Of a stretch of 64,000 bases of DNA, positions 1 to 9,880 are shown one piece after another; position 1 is the first letter of the stretch, and each line of letters begins with the position of its first letter. A model generated the notes under the pieces. The model saw only the letters and a program-made list of their open reading frames with translations, did no database searches and was not told where the DNA came from. Source of the stretch: Thalassolituus oleivorans MIL-1 (lineage in GTDB: Bacteria > Pseudomonadota > Gammaproteobacteria > Pseudomonadales > Oceanobacteraceae); the NCBI RefSeq assembly GCF_000355675.1, contig NC_020888.1, forward strand, positions 248,001 to 312,000. Direction: 5' to 3'. A program made the position numbers and the translations under genes.

Positions 1-567
1 AAGCGCTGAGAACGAATAGATATCGTAGGCCTTGCTCATAAGCGGGTTAGTCGGTTTGGAAAATTCCAGTACCAATAAACGACCACCGGGTTTTAACACT
101 CGTGTCATTGAACGTAAGGCGGCGTCTTTATCGGTGACGTTACGCAATCCAAAGGCGATGGTAATAACGTCAAATTTATTATCTTCGAATGGAAGGCATT
201 CAGCGTTGGCCTGAACGTACTCGATATTACCAACGTAACCTTGGTCTGTAAGGCGATCACGGCCCACGTTCAGCATTGAAGAGTTGATATCCGCGAGAAC
301 GACTTTGCCTTGTGGACCCACTATTTTAGAAAACTTTTTAGTTAAATCACCGGTGCCGCCAGCTAAATCTAAGACGGTATCACCTGGGCGAACGCCACTC
401 ATATCAATGGTGATTCGTTTCCACAGACGGTGAACACCAAACGACATAAGATCGTTCATTACATCGTATTTAGCCGCTACAGAATGAAAAACGTCAGCAA
501 CCTTGGCTTGTTTCTCGTTCACGGCAACGGTTTCATAACCGAAGTGCGTAGTTTTATTGTCTGACAT
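1..567 (-). CDS. ubiE: Ubiquinone/menaquinone biosynthesis C-methyltransferase UbiE (partial, 3' end outside window)
   Basis: This SAM-dependent methyltransferase C-methylates the benzoquinol ring in ubiquinone synthesis (and demethylmenaquinol where menaquinone is made). The reading frame stays open from the ATG at 567 to the window edge, giving 189 codons that start [14 protein letters not shown]. The class I methyltransferase SAM motif [10 protein letters not shown] and the later [10 protein letters not shown] and [15 protein letters not shown] motifs are typical of UbiE. About 60 C-terminal residues of a normal-length protein lie outside the window. It is transcribed leftward, divergently from the DUF1145 gene. 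Confidence 0.95.
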   Translation of the reverse strand, partial: MSDNKTTHFGYETVAVNEKQAKVADVFHSVAAKYDVMNDLMSFGVHRLWKRITIDMSGVRPGDTVLDLAGGTGDLTKKFSKIVGPQGKVVLADINSSMLNVGRDRLTDQGYVGNIEYVQANAECLPFEDNKFDVITIAFGLRNVTDKDAALRSMTRVLKPGGRLLVLEFSKPTNPLMSKAYDIYSFSAL

Positions 568-727
568 GTGAACCTCCCATGGTGGATCGACATTCTAACG
601 GTCAGAGCTAGGAATGTCTTGTTCCTACATGATCGGAATGCTAGGGGGATGGCATCTTTGCACCTATTAAATAGGATGCCTGTGGGGCAAGCTGTGGCGC
701 TATCAATAAAAATTGAGGAAGATTTAC

Positions 728-979
728 ATGTTTACCATAATGAATAAAGCAGCAACCTTGGTGTTTTGGGCGCTAGTACTGACTGCTACTGTTCAAGGAT
801 GGACTGGGGTTGCTGGTTGGTTACCAACCATTGGCCTAGTGGTTGCAGGCATACACGTTTTAGAGGTTCTGTTCTTTTTAGCCGCGTTCCGTTCTAAAAG
901 CACCAACCTGCGTTTAGATGCTATTCAAGTATTTGTCTTTGGTATGTTTCATTTGCAACGTTTTATGCCAAAGAGATAA
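728..979 (+). CDS. DUF1145 family small membrane protein (YhhL-like)
   Basis: An 83-residue hydrophobic protein with about three membrane segments, roughly residues 5-25, 31-52 and 63-75. The layout, with a central VAGIHVLEVLFF segment and a basic end (LQRFMPKR), fits DUF1145, the family of E. coli YhhL, whose function is unknown. I prefer the ATG at 728, which sits eight bases after a GAGGA element; an in-frame TTG at 713 would add five residues and has no better ribosome site. It is divergent from ubiE and convergent with the HDOD gene. Confidence 0.7.
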   Translation: MFTIMNKAATLVFWALVLTATVQGWTGVAGWLPTIGLVVAGIHVLEVLFFLAAFRSKSTNLRLDAIQVFVFGMFHLQRFMPKR

Positions 980-986
980 TCGCTCT

Positions 987-1847
987 CTACCAGCGAATAG
1001 ATTGAGCCAGCTGATTGATGGCTACTTGCGCACGCAGTAGCTGTGACGTTATTGGCTCTATCTTGAAGCTATCTAACGATAGGTATGGGTGTTGAGGTGA
1101 TGAAATACTGCCTTGAGTTTCTATGCCACTTACCGCAGTAACGGCCAATCCTACGGAAGCGACCGTCGGCCATTCATCGCCTTGATATTGCGTATCTTGA
1201 TACGCCTTCATTGTCGCTGCTAATACATCGGGCAAATGCCATTTTTTTGCCAGTAAGTTAGCCGCATCATTTGCTGCAATGCCGAGTGTTTCGCGTAGCA
1301 ATTCATCTAATACTAAGTCGCCATTGGCCTGCTTACGCAAAAAAGCTTGATTCGTTTCTTGGTGAAAATGATGCACCAAAAATAACAGACCCAGATTGTG
1401 AAATAAGGCTGCCGTGCGCGCTGTGCCTATGTCGACGGCTGGTGGCGGTGTAATGCAAGGTATAAGTAGGGTGGTTGCTTCGGCAATTAAGAGGGTACGC
1501 GCCCAAAATTGTCCTGCATGAAAGTTCGGGCAGCGCGACGTGTTAAATGGAGAAGACACGGCAAGTGCTACGCCGACACTTCGAACTACATTTAATCCCA
1601 AACGCGCGCAAGCAGAATCGAGCCGAGTAATCGGGCTAGTGGGGGCCGACCAAGCTGAATTCGCTAGAGCTAAAAGTTTAGCGGCTATGGTTGGACTTCG
1701 TTCGAGTATGGTCGGTAGTTGATCTAATTCGAGATCTGGCCGAGCGAACGCTTGCAACAAATGAGAAGTACCAATCGACATAATTGGCACATCTGATTGT
1801 GGGAATATTTGTTCAAACTCTAATGCGGAATTGAATCGTTTCGTCAT
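987..1847 (-). CDS. HDOD domain signalling protein
   Basis: A 286-residue protein almost wholly made of an HDOD domain, a degenerate relative of HD phosphohydrolases used for protein-protein signalling. Features seen are the N-terminal LPTILERSPTIAAKLLALANSAW stretch (shown by its helical pattern), the NTSRCPNFHAGQFW region and ALFHNLGLLFL. The ATG at 1847 follows an AAGG element by eight bases and is preferred over an upstream in-frame GTG at 1856. It lies 19 bases after the stop of the giant hybrid kinase and is probably its operon partner. HDOD proteins often sit downstream of two-component or c-di-GMP regulators; the partner here is not known. Confidence 0.85.
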   Translation of the reverse strand: MTKRFNSALEFEQIFPQSDVPIMSIGTSHLLQAFARPDLELDQLPTILERSPTIAAKLLALANSAWSAPTSPITRLDSACARLGLNVVRSVGVALAVSSPFNTSRCPNFHAGQFWARTLLIAEATTLLIPCITPPPAVDIGTARTAALFHNLGLLFLVHHFHQETNQAFLRKQANGDLVLDELLRETLGIAANDAANLLAKKWHLPDVLAATMKAYQDTQYQGDEWPTVASVGLAVTAVSGIETQGSISSPQHPYLSLDSFKIEPITSQLLRAQVAINQLAQSIRW

Positions 1848-1866
1848 TAGCAACACCTTCTCACGG

Positions 1867-4800
1867 TTACGACCATGAGCGCCGTTGGGCTAGAACAACA
1901 ATCTGGCTCGCTTCTACTGGGCGGCTAAAATAGAAGCCTTGGCAAATATCACAACCGATGCCTCTAAGAGCAATCACTTGGTCACTTTCTTCGACACCCT
2001 CGGCGACCACGCTGTAGCCTAAAGCATGTGCCATACCGACGATACTGCCGAGCAATACAGACGATTCAGTATCGTTGAGCATATCGACAACAAATAAGCG
2101 GTCGATTTTTAGAGTATCAATCGGCAATTGCTTTAACGATCCGAGTGAAGAATAACCCGTGCCGAAATCATCTATCGCAATCTGAACACCAAGACTACGT
2201 AGCGTATTGAAAATATCTAACGTGTTCCCTTTTGTTTGAATAACGCTTTCAGTAACTTCTAATTCGAGTTTTTCTGGTGGTAAGCCAGTATCGGCTAGTA
2301 CGCTTTTTACGCTATTAATCAGTCTGAGATCATCAAAATGCAATGGCGATATATTGACCGACATTTGCATCTCTGTAAGACCTAATTTATGCCACTCTAA
2401 AAGCTGATTGCAGGCCGTCTTTAGAACCCATTCGCCGAGTGCTCGGGACAAGCCTATACGTTCAATAATGGGAATAAAATCATTAGGTGGAATCATTCCC
2501 TTTGCTGGGTGAAGCCAGCGAGCTAATGCTTCTACGCCTATAAGTTGTTGTGATTCTAGATCGATTTTGGGCTGGTAATATAAAATAAATTCTTCGCGCT
2601 CAAATGCTAAGCGTAAATCTTGCTCCATTTGTAAGCGACTTTCTGCCTGCAAGGTGAACTCGGGACGATAAAAGGCGTAGCGATGCTTACCATTAGCCTT
2701 AGCGGCATACATGGCGCTATCGGCTGCTTTTAGTAAGGCTTGAATGTCTTGCCCATCAGATGGGTAGTGTGCGATACCGATACTGCCACGCGGGCGTATT
2801 TCTTGTTGACCTAACGTTAATGGCTGATTAATAACGTCGAGGCACTTTTTAGCCGTTTCAGCCGCATCCAATTGATCGACGATGTTTTCAACAATAATAC
2901 AAAATTCATCACCGCTAAGACGCGCTACAAAGTCGGTCTCTTTTACCGCGCTCTGCAGTCGCTTAGCAATGGCACTTAATAAATTATCACCACAGTCATG
3001 ACCAAGGCTGTCGTTAACGTCTTTAAATCCATCAAGATCTAAATACAAAATCGAAAACATTTCTTCGCGACGATTGGCTGATTTAATCACCTCGTCTAGG
3101 TGTTTATAAAAATAAGCGCGACTCGCTAGGCCCGTTAAAATGTCGGTGTAAGCAAGTTGTCGGATGCGTTGATCGGCTTCCTTTTGTCTTGTGATATCTT
3201 GAACTGTACCGAGTACGACATGTAGATTTTCCGGCAGTACGCCAATATCTTGATGAATAATGGTAATTCGATCTTGGTTGCTTACTAAGCGATAATCTGA
3301 GGGATGAACTAACTCCCCTCTTAGTGCTGATTTAATACTTTCATGCACATATTGGCGGTCTTCCGCATGCACGAACTTTAAGTAGTCTGCCAAGCTGTTG
3401 ATTTCTATTGCTTGTTCGTTGTCTAGCATCTGACAAAGTTGATCAGACGCTAAAAATCTATCTTCATCTGCATGCCAACGCCAGTAACCGAGACCGGCAA
3501 TCCGCTGCACGCTGAGTAAGCGCTCGCGGCTTTCGGCAAGTTCTCGTTGATTTTTAGCTGAACGAATTTGAAAACGGATTTGATGAAAAAGTGAACCGAA
3601 ATTAATTGGCTTGCTGACGAAGTTGGAAGCGCCGACATCAAATGCACGATCAACAGAATCAATATCATTTAAGCCCGTCACCATAATAACGGGAATGTCA
3701 GACATCAACGTTGACTCCTGCAGCGATTTACACACATCGAAACCACTGAGACCAGGCATCAAGGCATCGAGTAATATAAGTTCAGGGCGCTCGTTGCTTA
3801 AATAATTGAGTGCTTGTTGTCCTGAACTCGCTTCGTGAATAACAAAGCCAGCACCCTTAAGGGCTTCGCGTGCGAGCAAACGAAATTCATCATCATCGTC
3901 AACTAATAGTATTGAGAATTTTTCGTCATCAGTGTGGTGATTTTCCAACGAAGCAGGAACGATAGCTTTCTGCTCGGTAGCGCTGATGACTTCACTTAAA
4001 GCAGAGATGACGTCAGGCAATTGCTGCGTTAATAATTCGACATTTAAACTAATAATATCGTTATCTTCACGTAATGCAGCATCTTCAATCTTTTGACAAC
4101 AGTTGGAGAATTGCAAAGCGCCTAAATTTGCACTTGCCGATTTCAAACTATGAGCGGTCAGGCGTATGTTTTCATACTCTTTATTTTTTTCACTTGATAC
4201 TAAGAATCGCACTTTTTCTGGTGATTGGTCGATGAAGAAGCCAATCGATTTTCCGATAATATCTCGACCTGTAGATAGAGAGAGCGACTTTAATTGCTCG
4301 ATAGAGTTCGTGTCTAAAATTTCGCTAAAATTACTAATTTCAGTATTATTACTATTCGTCGCTTGAACCACTGATATGGCTTGTGGCTCGTCATTTTTCA
4401 CGTCTTCTTTTACTTTCAACCAATTAATAAGGACTCCGCTGAGGCGCTCTTGATTAAAGGGTTTGCTAAGATAATCATCCATACCCGCTTCAAGGCAACG
4501 ATTAATGATGCCTTTTTGTACATCTGCGGTTAAAGCTATGATCGGTGTTCTTGAGGCATTTCGCTCGGTTTCCAAATCTCGTATACCGGATGCCGCCATA
4601 AAACCATCCAGTTCAGGCATATGGCAATCCATTAGAATAAGATCGTATTGATTATCAGTTGCCATATTAATGGCTTCTATACCATTATTGGCGACATCAA
4701 TATGACAACCAATCATCAGTAGCAGACCAATAGCAACTTCTTGGTTGACTGGATTGTCTTCAGCTAACAATATTTTTGCGTTGAATTGAATTCGCTTCTG

Positions 4801-6804
4801 GTGATTGGTGGTGGTTGGCTCAGATGTAGATTCACTGATGGCGTCGCATAGGCTTTCAAATAGCTGTTGCTGCCTTACAGGCTTGGCTAAAAGACGCATG
4901 AACTGGCTATTAGCGCGTAACTCATCGCCACAATCTTCTGTTGATGAGCTTAACATGATGATTTTAGTTGGCAGGATAGCCGAGTCGTCAGTGATTAATT
5001 GTGCGAGTTCTGGCCCGTCCATTTTAGGCATATGCCAGTCGAGGATGACGACTGCAAATGGATCGTTAAGATCACTTGCTTCACGCAGTTTCATTAACGC
5101 GCTTTTGCCGCTATAGGCTTCGCTATAGCGCATCCCCCATGATGATAGCTGGCTATGCAGAATGTCACGGTTAACGTTGTGATCGTCAACTACTAATATT
5201 TTTATACCGGTTAAAACATCACTATCATAGTTTATGTTGTCATGATCTTCGGCAATATCGAGTTTTACCGTGAAGAAAAAACGAGACCCTTGGCCAAATT
5301 CACTTTCAAGTTCGATGTTGCTGTCCATCAGGCTAATGAGATGCTGTGATATCGACAGGCCTAATCCTGTGCCGCCGTATTGGCGAGTAGTCGATCCATC
5401 CGCTTGATTAAAAGCACTAAAAATATGCGACTGCTTTTCGGCTTTAATACCGAGTCCTGTATCAGAAACTTCAAAAAATAAAGTTGCCTGTTGGTCATCA
5501 CTAAATAAAACCCGAGCGCTGAGTTTTACCTCGCCACTATCGGTAAACTTAACGGCATTACCAAGTAGGTTTACCAGTACTTGCCGCAATCTGACTGAAT
5601 CTCCCTTTACTTTCATTGGTAAGGTTGGCGATATATTGGCAACTAAATTTAATTTTTTTCGATGAGCTTGATGGCTGACCAATTCGAGCGCATCATCGAG
5701 TAATAGGCGCAGGTCGAACGTTTCGATGGATAGTTGCAACTGACCCGCTTCAATTTTTGAGAAATCTAAAATGTCGTTAATAATCGATAATAAAGATTCT
5801 GCTGAGCGGTAGGCTGTGGCGGCAAGGCGTTGGGCTCTAACGTCTAAGCCGATATCGAGTAGTAATTCAGTCATGCCGAGCACACCGTTCATAGGAGTAC
5901 GAATCTCATGACTCATTGCCGCTAAGAACTCACTTTTTGCTAAGCTCGCTGCTTCAGCCAATTCTTTTGCTTCCTGCAAGCTTGCTGTGCGTTCAATTAC
6001 CTTTTTTTCTAAATCTTCACGATATTTACTTAGTTTGTTATCGCGCGCCTGTATCTGCCCTAACATTTCATTAAAGCGCTGAATGAGAACCCCAATTTCG
6101 TCATTGCGACGTTGAGGCACTTGGAAGTTGTAATCTTGATTGTCGGCGACTTGTTGCATGCCTGCCACTAATTCTCGAATCGGTGCCGAGAACATGCGCT
6201 GTAGTCGATTCGATAAAAAATATACTAAGACTAGAATAACTAAAATAAGCAATAGTGCGATGAGTATGTAATTTATGATGTTGACATATAGGTTGGTCAA
6301 GCCAGCTTCGATGTATAAGTAACCCAGAATGTCATCATCAATTGAAATAGCTTTGAATGAGATAAGCTTGTCTAAGGTGAAGATCTCTAAACTACTTCGA
6401 TTCGATTCAAGGTTGCGAATGAAATATATTATGTCTACGTCAGTCGTATTGATGGTGTTGTTAAGTGCCGAATTCGACTCAATTAGGTTTATGTTGTTTT
6501 TGTTATATAGCGTGAAGAGACTTGCGTCACGGCGGATGAGAATTGCTTTTTCAATAGACTTTTCGGCGCTAAGAGAATTAAGAAGTTGCTTGGCCGTGAC
6601 TTCATCATCAAAGCTGAGTGCAGCGGTAGAGTTGGTTGCAATGAACTCAGATAATACTTGAATACGCTGATTTAGCGCTTCTTTATATGAAAAATATTCT
6701 AAAGTAATAAATCCAGTTGAGGCAATAATAAGCGCTAATGCACTGATCTTTACCATTGCTCTGCGGAGCTTCTGCGCAATACTACTATGTTTGGCGCGGG
6801 TCAT
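1867..6804 (-). CDS. Hybrid sensor histidine kinase with CHASE8, HAMP, three receivers, HPt, PAS, GGDEF and EAL domains
   Basis: A 1645-residue inner-membrane signalling protein. In order: TM1 (~15-37), a short periplasmic domain (~38-170) with the [19 protein letters not shown] pattern of CHASE8 sensors such as YfiN/TpbB, TM2 (~173-196), HAMP, a coiled coil, HisKA with H299, an HATPase, receivers with D589 and D726, an HPt domain with H885, a third receiver with D1013, a PAS domain (~1090-1200), a GGDEF domain with SGDEF at 1297-1301 and an EAL domain at 1425. The EAL site residues look intact ([26 protein letters not shown]). It starts in an ATGA overlap with the yfiR-like gene, so the two are translationally coupled. 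YfiR represses the CHASE8 cyclase YfiN in Pseudomonas; the same pairing is inferred here. Confidence 0.93.
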   Translation of the reverse strand: MTRAKHSSIAQKLRRAMVKISALALIIASTGFITLEYFSYKEALNQRIQVLSEFIATNSTAALSFDDEVTAKQLLNSLSAEKSIEKAILIRRDASLFTLYNKNNINLIESNSALNNTINTTDVDIIYFIRNLESNRSSLEIFTLDKLISFKAISIDDDILGYLYIEAGLTNLYVNIINYILIALLLILVILVLVYFLSNRLQRMFSAPIRELVAGMQQVADNQDYNFQVPQRRNDEIGVLIQRFNEMLGQIQARDNKLSKYREDLEKKVIERTASLQEAKELAEAASLAKSEFLAAMSHEIRTPMNGVLGMTELLLDIGLDVRAQRLAATAYRSAESLLSIINDILDFSKIEAGQLQLSIETFDLRLLLDDALELVSHQAHRKKLNLVANISPTLPMKVKGDSVRLRQVLVNLLGNAVKFTDSGEVKLSARVLFSDDQQATLFFEVSDTGLGIKAEKQSHIFSAFNQADGSTTRQYGGTGLGLSISQHLISLMDSNIELESEFGQGSRFFFTVKLDIAEDHDNINYDSDVLTGIKILVVDDHNVNRDILHSQLSSWGMRYSEAYSGKSALMKLREASDLNDPFAVVILDWHMPKMDGPELAQLITDDSAILPTKIIMLSSSTEDCGDELRANSQFMRLLAKPVRQQQLFESLCDAISESTSEPTTTNHQKRIQFNAKILLAEDNPVNQEVAIGLLLMIGCHIDVANNGIEAINMATDNQYDLILMDCHMPELDGFMAASGIRDLETERNASRTPIIALTADVQKGIINRCLEAGMDDYLSKPFNQERLSGVLINWLKVKEDVKNDEPQAISVVQATNSNNTEISNFSEILDTNSIEQLKSLSLSTGRDIIGKSIGFFIDQSPEKVRFLVSSEKNKEYENIRLTAHSLKSASANLGALQFSNCCQKIEDAALREDNDIISLNVELLTQQLPDVISALSEVISATEQKAIVPASLENHHTDDEKFSILLVDDDDEFRLLAREALKGAGFVIHEASSGQQALNYLSNERPELILLDALMPGLSGFDVCKSLQESTLMSDIPVIMVTGLNDIDSVDRAFDVGASNFVSKPINFGSLFHQIRFQIRSAKNQRELAESRERLLSVQRIAGLGYWRWHADEDRFLASDQLCQMLDNEQAIEINSLADYLKFVHAEDRQYVHESIKSALRGELVHPSDYRLVSNQDRITIIHQDIGVLPENLHVVLGTVQDITRQKEADQRIRQLAYTDILTGLASRAYFYKHLDEVIKSANRREEMFSILYLDLDGFKDVNDSLGHDCGDNLLSAIAKRLQSAVKETDFVARLSGDEFCIIVENIVDQLDAAETAKKCLDVINQPLTLGQQEIRPRGSIGIAHYPSDGQDIQALLKAADSAMYAAKANGKHRYAFYRPEFTLQAESRLQMEQDLRLAFEREEFILYYQPKIDLESQQLIGVEALARWLHPAKGMIPPNDFIPIIERIGLSRALGEWVLKTACNQLLEWHKLGLTEMQMSVNISPLHFDDLRLINSVKSVLADTGLPPEKLELEVTESVIQTKGNTLDIFNTLRSLGVQIAIDDFGTGYSSLGSLKQLPIDTLKIDRLFVVDMLNDTESSVLLGSIVGMAHALGYSVVAEGVEESDQVIALRGIGCDICQGFYFSRPVEASQIVVLAQRRSWS

Positions 6805-7400
6805 TTTAACGACTTCCTATCATCGGCACCGACAATTTCGGCAAGTTCTAATAATGGTGCGGCGATAGATAGGCCAGCCTGTTTTGCTTTGGCCGAGTTA
6901 ATTTTAAAACCTATGTTACGTTCACCCTGAACAAATTCAATCATACCACCACTGGCGGCAAACTCGCTGCTGTCACTAAGTGTAAGGGTCGCTTCATTAT
7001 TTAGTCGTTGGATGATTTGTCGAATAAATGCCTTTTTGGAATCACTAATAAAGATCAGCTGACAGGACTGGTTGATGTCTTCTGATTGGGAGAAATAAAA
7101 TATTTCAATAGGATGATTCTTAACCTCACGTTTGCGTAAAGGCTCAAGTGCGTCGGCGAAAACGTTTTCACCAAGAACGCAGATTGCGAAATTACTTGTT
7201 TTTACTTCTTGCTCTGGCCAAGTTACGAATCGCGTTAATTTGTATAAAAGTGCCGCTTTTAATTTGTATTCAGCCGTAGCTTCTTCGTCAGCTTGTGCAA
7301 TCGGGACAAAGAAACAAAAAGTTAGGCATAGTGATACGATTGATCGCAAAAATATCAAAATACTATCGCTTTTGACGAGGGCCGAAAAGTAAATAGCCAA
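6801..7400 (-). CDS. yfiR: YfiR family periplasmic protein (DUF4154)
   Basis: A 199-residue protein with an N-terminal signal sequence (hydrophobic [18 protein letters not shown], cleavage likely after AQA) and a DUF4154 domain. Diagnostic pieces are [33 protein letters not shown] and ERNIGFKIN near the C terminus. In P. aeruginosa YfiR is a periplasmic repressor of the diguanylate cyclase YfiN, relieved by YfiB. Here it overlaps the CHASE8 hybrid kinase by four bases and follows a TonB-dependent receptor. The start appears to be TTG at 7400 behind an AGGAG placed unusually close; no in-frame ATG precedes the signal sequence, so the exact start is uncertain. Confidence 0.88.
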   Translation of the reverse strand: MAIYFSALVKSDSILIFLRSIVSLCLTFCFFVPIAQADEEATAEYKLKAALLYKLTRFVTWPEQEVKTSNFAICVLGENVFADALEPLRKREVKNHPIEIFYFSQSEDINQSCQLIFISDSKKAFIRQIIQRLNNEATLTLSDSSEFAASGGMIEFVQGERNIGFKINSAKAKQAGLSIAAPLLELAEIVGADDRKSLK

Positions 7401-7439
7401 GTCTCCTGTGACGGCTTAACTGTGTGAATTAAATGATTA

Positions 7440-9539
7440 TTAAAATTCTACTTTTACTTGAGCATATAGAGACCGTTCTACTTCGCTACGCAGAATATAA
7501 TATTCGCCAACAAATTCCGAATGGCGGTTGTCGAATAAGTTCCTTCCCACCAATGAAAGCTCGATATTTTTCTTCGGCAACCAAGCAAAGCGGGCATTAA
7601 CACTGCTGTATTCGCCGATGCTATCGTCACGAGTTGCCGACAGTGTGGTTGAATCGAGTGAGCTGACATATTGCATCCATAAATCGAACGTCATTGACTC
7701 TTTGATATCATGAATTGAACGCAAAGTCGCCTGATGCTCTGGGCTACCACCTTCAAGCGGTACTCGACTAAAAACGTCGGTACTATCGGCATCTCTCTGG
7801 GTATCTACCGTTAAGTAGCTATAAGTCGATTGTAATCTCCATCCAGATACGACGCGCCAATCAGCAACCAGCTCCACCCCTTTACTGGCCACATCCATTT
7901 TGTTGTCGAACACAGTCTGACTAGGAATAACTAATGGGTCCGCCGCAGGGTCATAAGGGTTTGGCACAATTTGGTAAGTATTGTATTCATAGCTGGCGGC
8001 GTTGCCGTAGTCGTTATAAAAGGCTGAGATATCTAAAGACGTTGTTTCTGTAGGTTGTATCCGAAAGCCTAATTCATACGCGGTTAGGTATTCAGATTCG
8101 AAATTTCCATCGGCGTCATTTGAAAAACTGATAGGGTCGACGCCGGGTAATAGAAGTAAACCTGTAGAGATAGAGCCGCGTTGCTCCATTGCTGAAGGAG
8201 TGCGTGCCGCACGGGATACTGAGCCCCATAAGGTAGTACCGGGTGCTGGAATCCATAGCAGTTTTACGCTGGGTTGAATTTCTACACCGGTAAAGTCTGT
8301 GCGTTCGAATTTACTGCCAATTGTGAGGCGTAAATTTTCTTCACTCAGTGCAATTTCGTCCTGAATAAAGGCGCTTATTAGTGAACTGGTTTTTTCTGTT
8401 GAGTCATTGAATGTAACGATGTCGGAATTTATATAGTGATCGTCAATACGGCGATAACCTAAGCCCCAAACGATATCATGACGATTAAAGCCGCTATAGC
8501 GATGTTGGAAATCGAAGTCGAATGTGTCTTTTTCTTGTTCTAATATGTATTCGCTACGTTTGGTATGGTCGAAGTAGACCTGTAGGCTAGCGTGCGAATT
8601 GCTATTAATTTGGTGATTTACACGACCCAATACATTATGACCACTGGCATTGATTGCGTCTTTGGTATTAAAAAGGCGATACGGCGTTACTGGATCAGGA
8701 GGATTGTTGGCCGGATTGCTTGGATCTAAATAGATGTTATCCAAAGTTTGGCTGAGTAAATTAGAGTAAGCGTCACCTTGGACTGTCCATGTGTCATTTT
8801 TAATTCCGCCATCAACACGGAAGCCTGCCCGGCGCGCTTGCCAATCATCATTTGCACTGGCATCAATATCTGGAGCATAGCTTGAATCTCGGTCGGCATA
8901 CTTCAGATAAGTGCGAGCCGTTATATCATCATTAATACGGATACCATGGCGTAGTTGAGCGATTACTCGTTCTTCATTGCCGCCGCTGACTTGGACCAGA
9001 GAGCCTTGGGTCTCACTTGCCGCTTTAGTAATAATGTTGATGACACCATTGACCGCGTTGGCCCCCCACAAGGTAGCACCTGGGCCGCGAATCACTTCAA
9101 TGCGGTCCACGTCTTCTAAAAGTGTGTCCTGATCTTCCCAATAAACCCCCGAATATGACTGCGTGTAGACGCTACGTCCATCGATAAGTACCAGTAGCTT
9201 ATTCACAAACTGTGTATTGAAACCACGACTCGAAATTGCCCATTTGGCGTTATCAATTTTAGCGACTTGAATGCCTGGAGCTAAACGTAAAGCTTCAGGA
9301 ATACTGGTGACACCTGAGCGACGGATGTCGTCATGTGTAATTACAAAGATGGCTGCTGCGGATTCGCTTAGGCGTTGTTTCTTTTTTGAAACAGAAGTGA
9401 CCTCCATCGACAGCAGTTCTTCGATATTCATATCGAGGTATGAATCTAAACTTGCGGTATCGTTTTCAGTCGCCTCGGCCATAACGGATATCAGTATCAA
9501 CAGTGGGGCGAAAACCATCAATGTTTTCTGCGAAATCAT
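7440..9539 (-). CDS. TonB-dependent outer membrane receptor
   Basis: A 699-residue outer-membrane receptor. It has a signal peptide ending near MAEATEN, a plug domain (~45-165) with the conserved IRRSGVTSIPEALRLAPGI, SRGFN, LVLIDGRSVY and VIRGPGATLWGANAVNGVINI motifs, and a beta barrel with the C-terminal aromatic end (SLYAQVKVEF). The N-terminal acidic LDMNIEELLSMEVTSVSKK segment is common in receptors encoded beside signalling genes. The ATG at 9539 follows AGAGAAG. It is the first gene of a probable operon with the YfiR-like protein, hybrid kinase and HDOD protein, which suggests a sensing role rather than simple uptake. The ligand is unknown. Confidence 0.93.
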   Translation of the reverse strand: MISQKTLMVFAPLLILISVMAEATENDTASLDSYLDMNIEELLSMEVTSVSKKKQRLSESAAAIFVITHDDIRRSGVTSIPEALRLAPGIQVAKIDNAKWAISSRGFNTQFVNKLLVLIDGRSVYTQSYSGVYWEDQDTLLEDVDRIEVIRGPGATLWGANAVNGVINIITKAASETQGSLVQVSGGNEERVIAQLRHGIRINDDITARTYLKYADRDSSYAPDIDASANDDWQARRAGFRVDGGIKNDTWTVQGDAYSNLLSQTLDNIYLDPSNPANNPPDPVTPYRLFNTKDAINASGHNVLGRVNHQINSNSHASLQVYFDHTKRSEYILEQEKDTFDFDFQHRYSGFNRHDIVWGLGYRRIDDHYINSDIVTFNDSTEKTSSLISAFIQDEIALSEENLRLTIGSKFERTDFTGVEIQPSVKLLWIPAPGTTLWGSVSRAARTPSAMEQRGSISTGLLLLPGVDPISFSNDADGNFESEYLTAYELGFRIQPTETTSLDISAFYNDYGNAASYEYNTYQIVPNPYDPAADPLVIPSQTVFDNKMDVASKGVELVADWRVVSGWRLQSTYSYLTVDTQRDADSTDVFSRVPLEGGSPEHQATLRSIHDIKESMTFDLWMQYVSSLDSTTLSATRDDSIGEYSSVNARFAWLPKKNIELSLVGRNLFDNRHSEFVGEYYILRSEVERSLYAQVKVEF

Positions 9540-9840
9540 AGTCTTCTCTACAGGTAAATTGCCGCTGACTATTGAGTATAGTGGGAAATATCAATTTAGG
9601 GGGCGATAGCATCATTGCTATTTGGATCTACTTCTCAATATAAGAATAAAGTCGTATTTAGTGGCTTTAGTTGGCGTATTTGGATGATTTAAATAGGTTT
9701 GTATAGGCCAGTGTTTTGGTCGTGTTAATCAAAACGATACTGAGATTATTGTTCTGGTCGTGTTAATCAAAACGATACTGAGATTATTGTTCTGGCTTCT
9801 TGGCGGGTTAAAAACTTTACTGTGCTGCTTAAATCAAGCA
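9540..9840. other. Intergenic region between the TonB receptor and the OmpA gene
   Basis: With the adjacent terminator, this is the longest gene-free stretch of the window (about 340 bases). The part next to 9540 should carry the promoter of the receptor operon (transcribed leftward), though I could not identify a convincing -35/-10 pair. The middle holds two tandem copies of a 38-base unit, and the far end holds the terminator of the OmpA gene. No open frame with coding character is visible. Confidence 0.5.
9717..9792. repeat. Perfect tandem duplication, 2 x 38 bp
   Basis: Two identical 38-base units, 9717-9754 and 9755-9792, each beginning TGGTCGTGTTAATC and ending GATTATTGTTC, directly abut. 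A third partial copy of only three bases (TGG) follows. The repeat sits upstream of the receptor operon and downstream of the OmpA terminator. Copy number could vary by slippage; no function is known. Confidence 0.95.
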
Positions 9841-9871
9841 AAAAAAGAGGCCAAGTTTGGCCTCTTTTTTT
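9841..9871 (-). terminator. Rho-independent terminator of the OmpA gene
   Basis: A hairpin with stem GAGGCCAA/TTGGCCTC and a two-base loop is flanked by A-tracts on one side and T-tracts on the other, so it can work in both directions. It starts ten bases after the OmpA stop codon in the direction of transcription. Confidence 0.9.
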
Positions 9872-9880
9872 CAAACGTTA

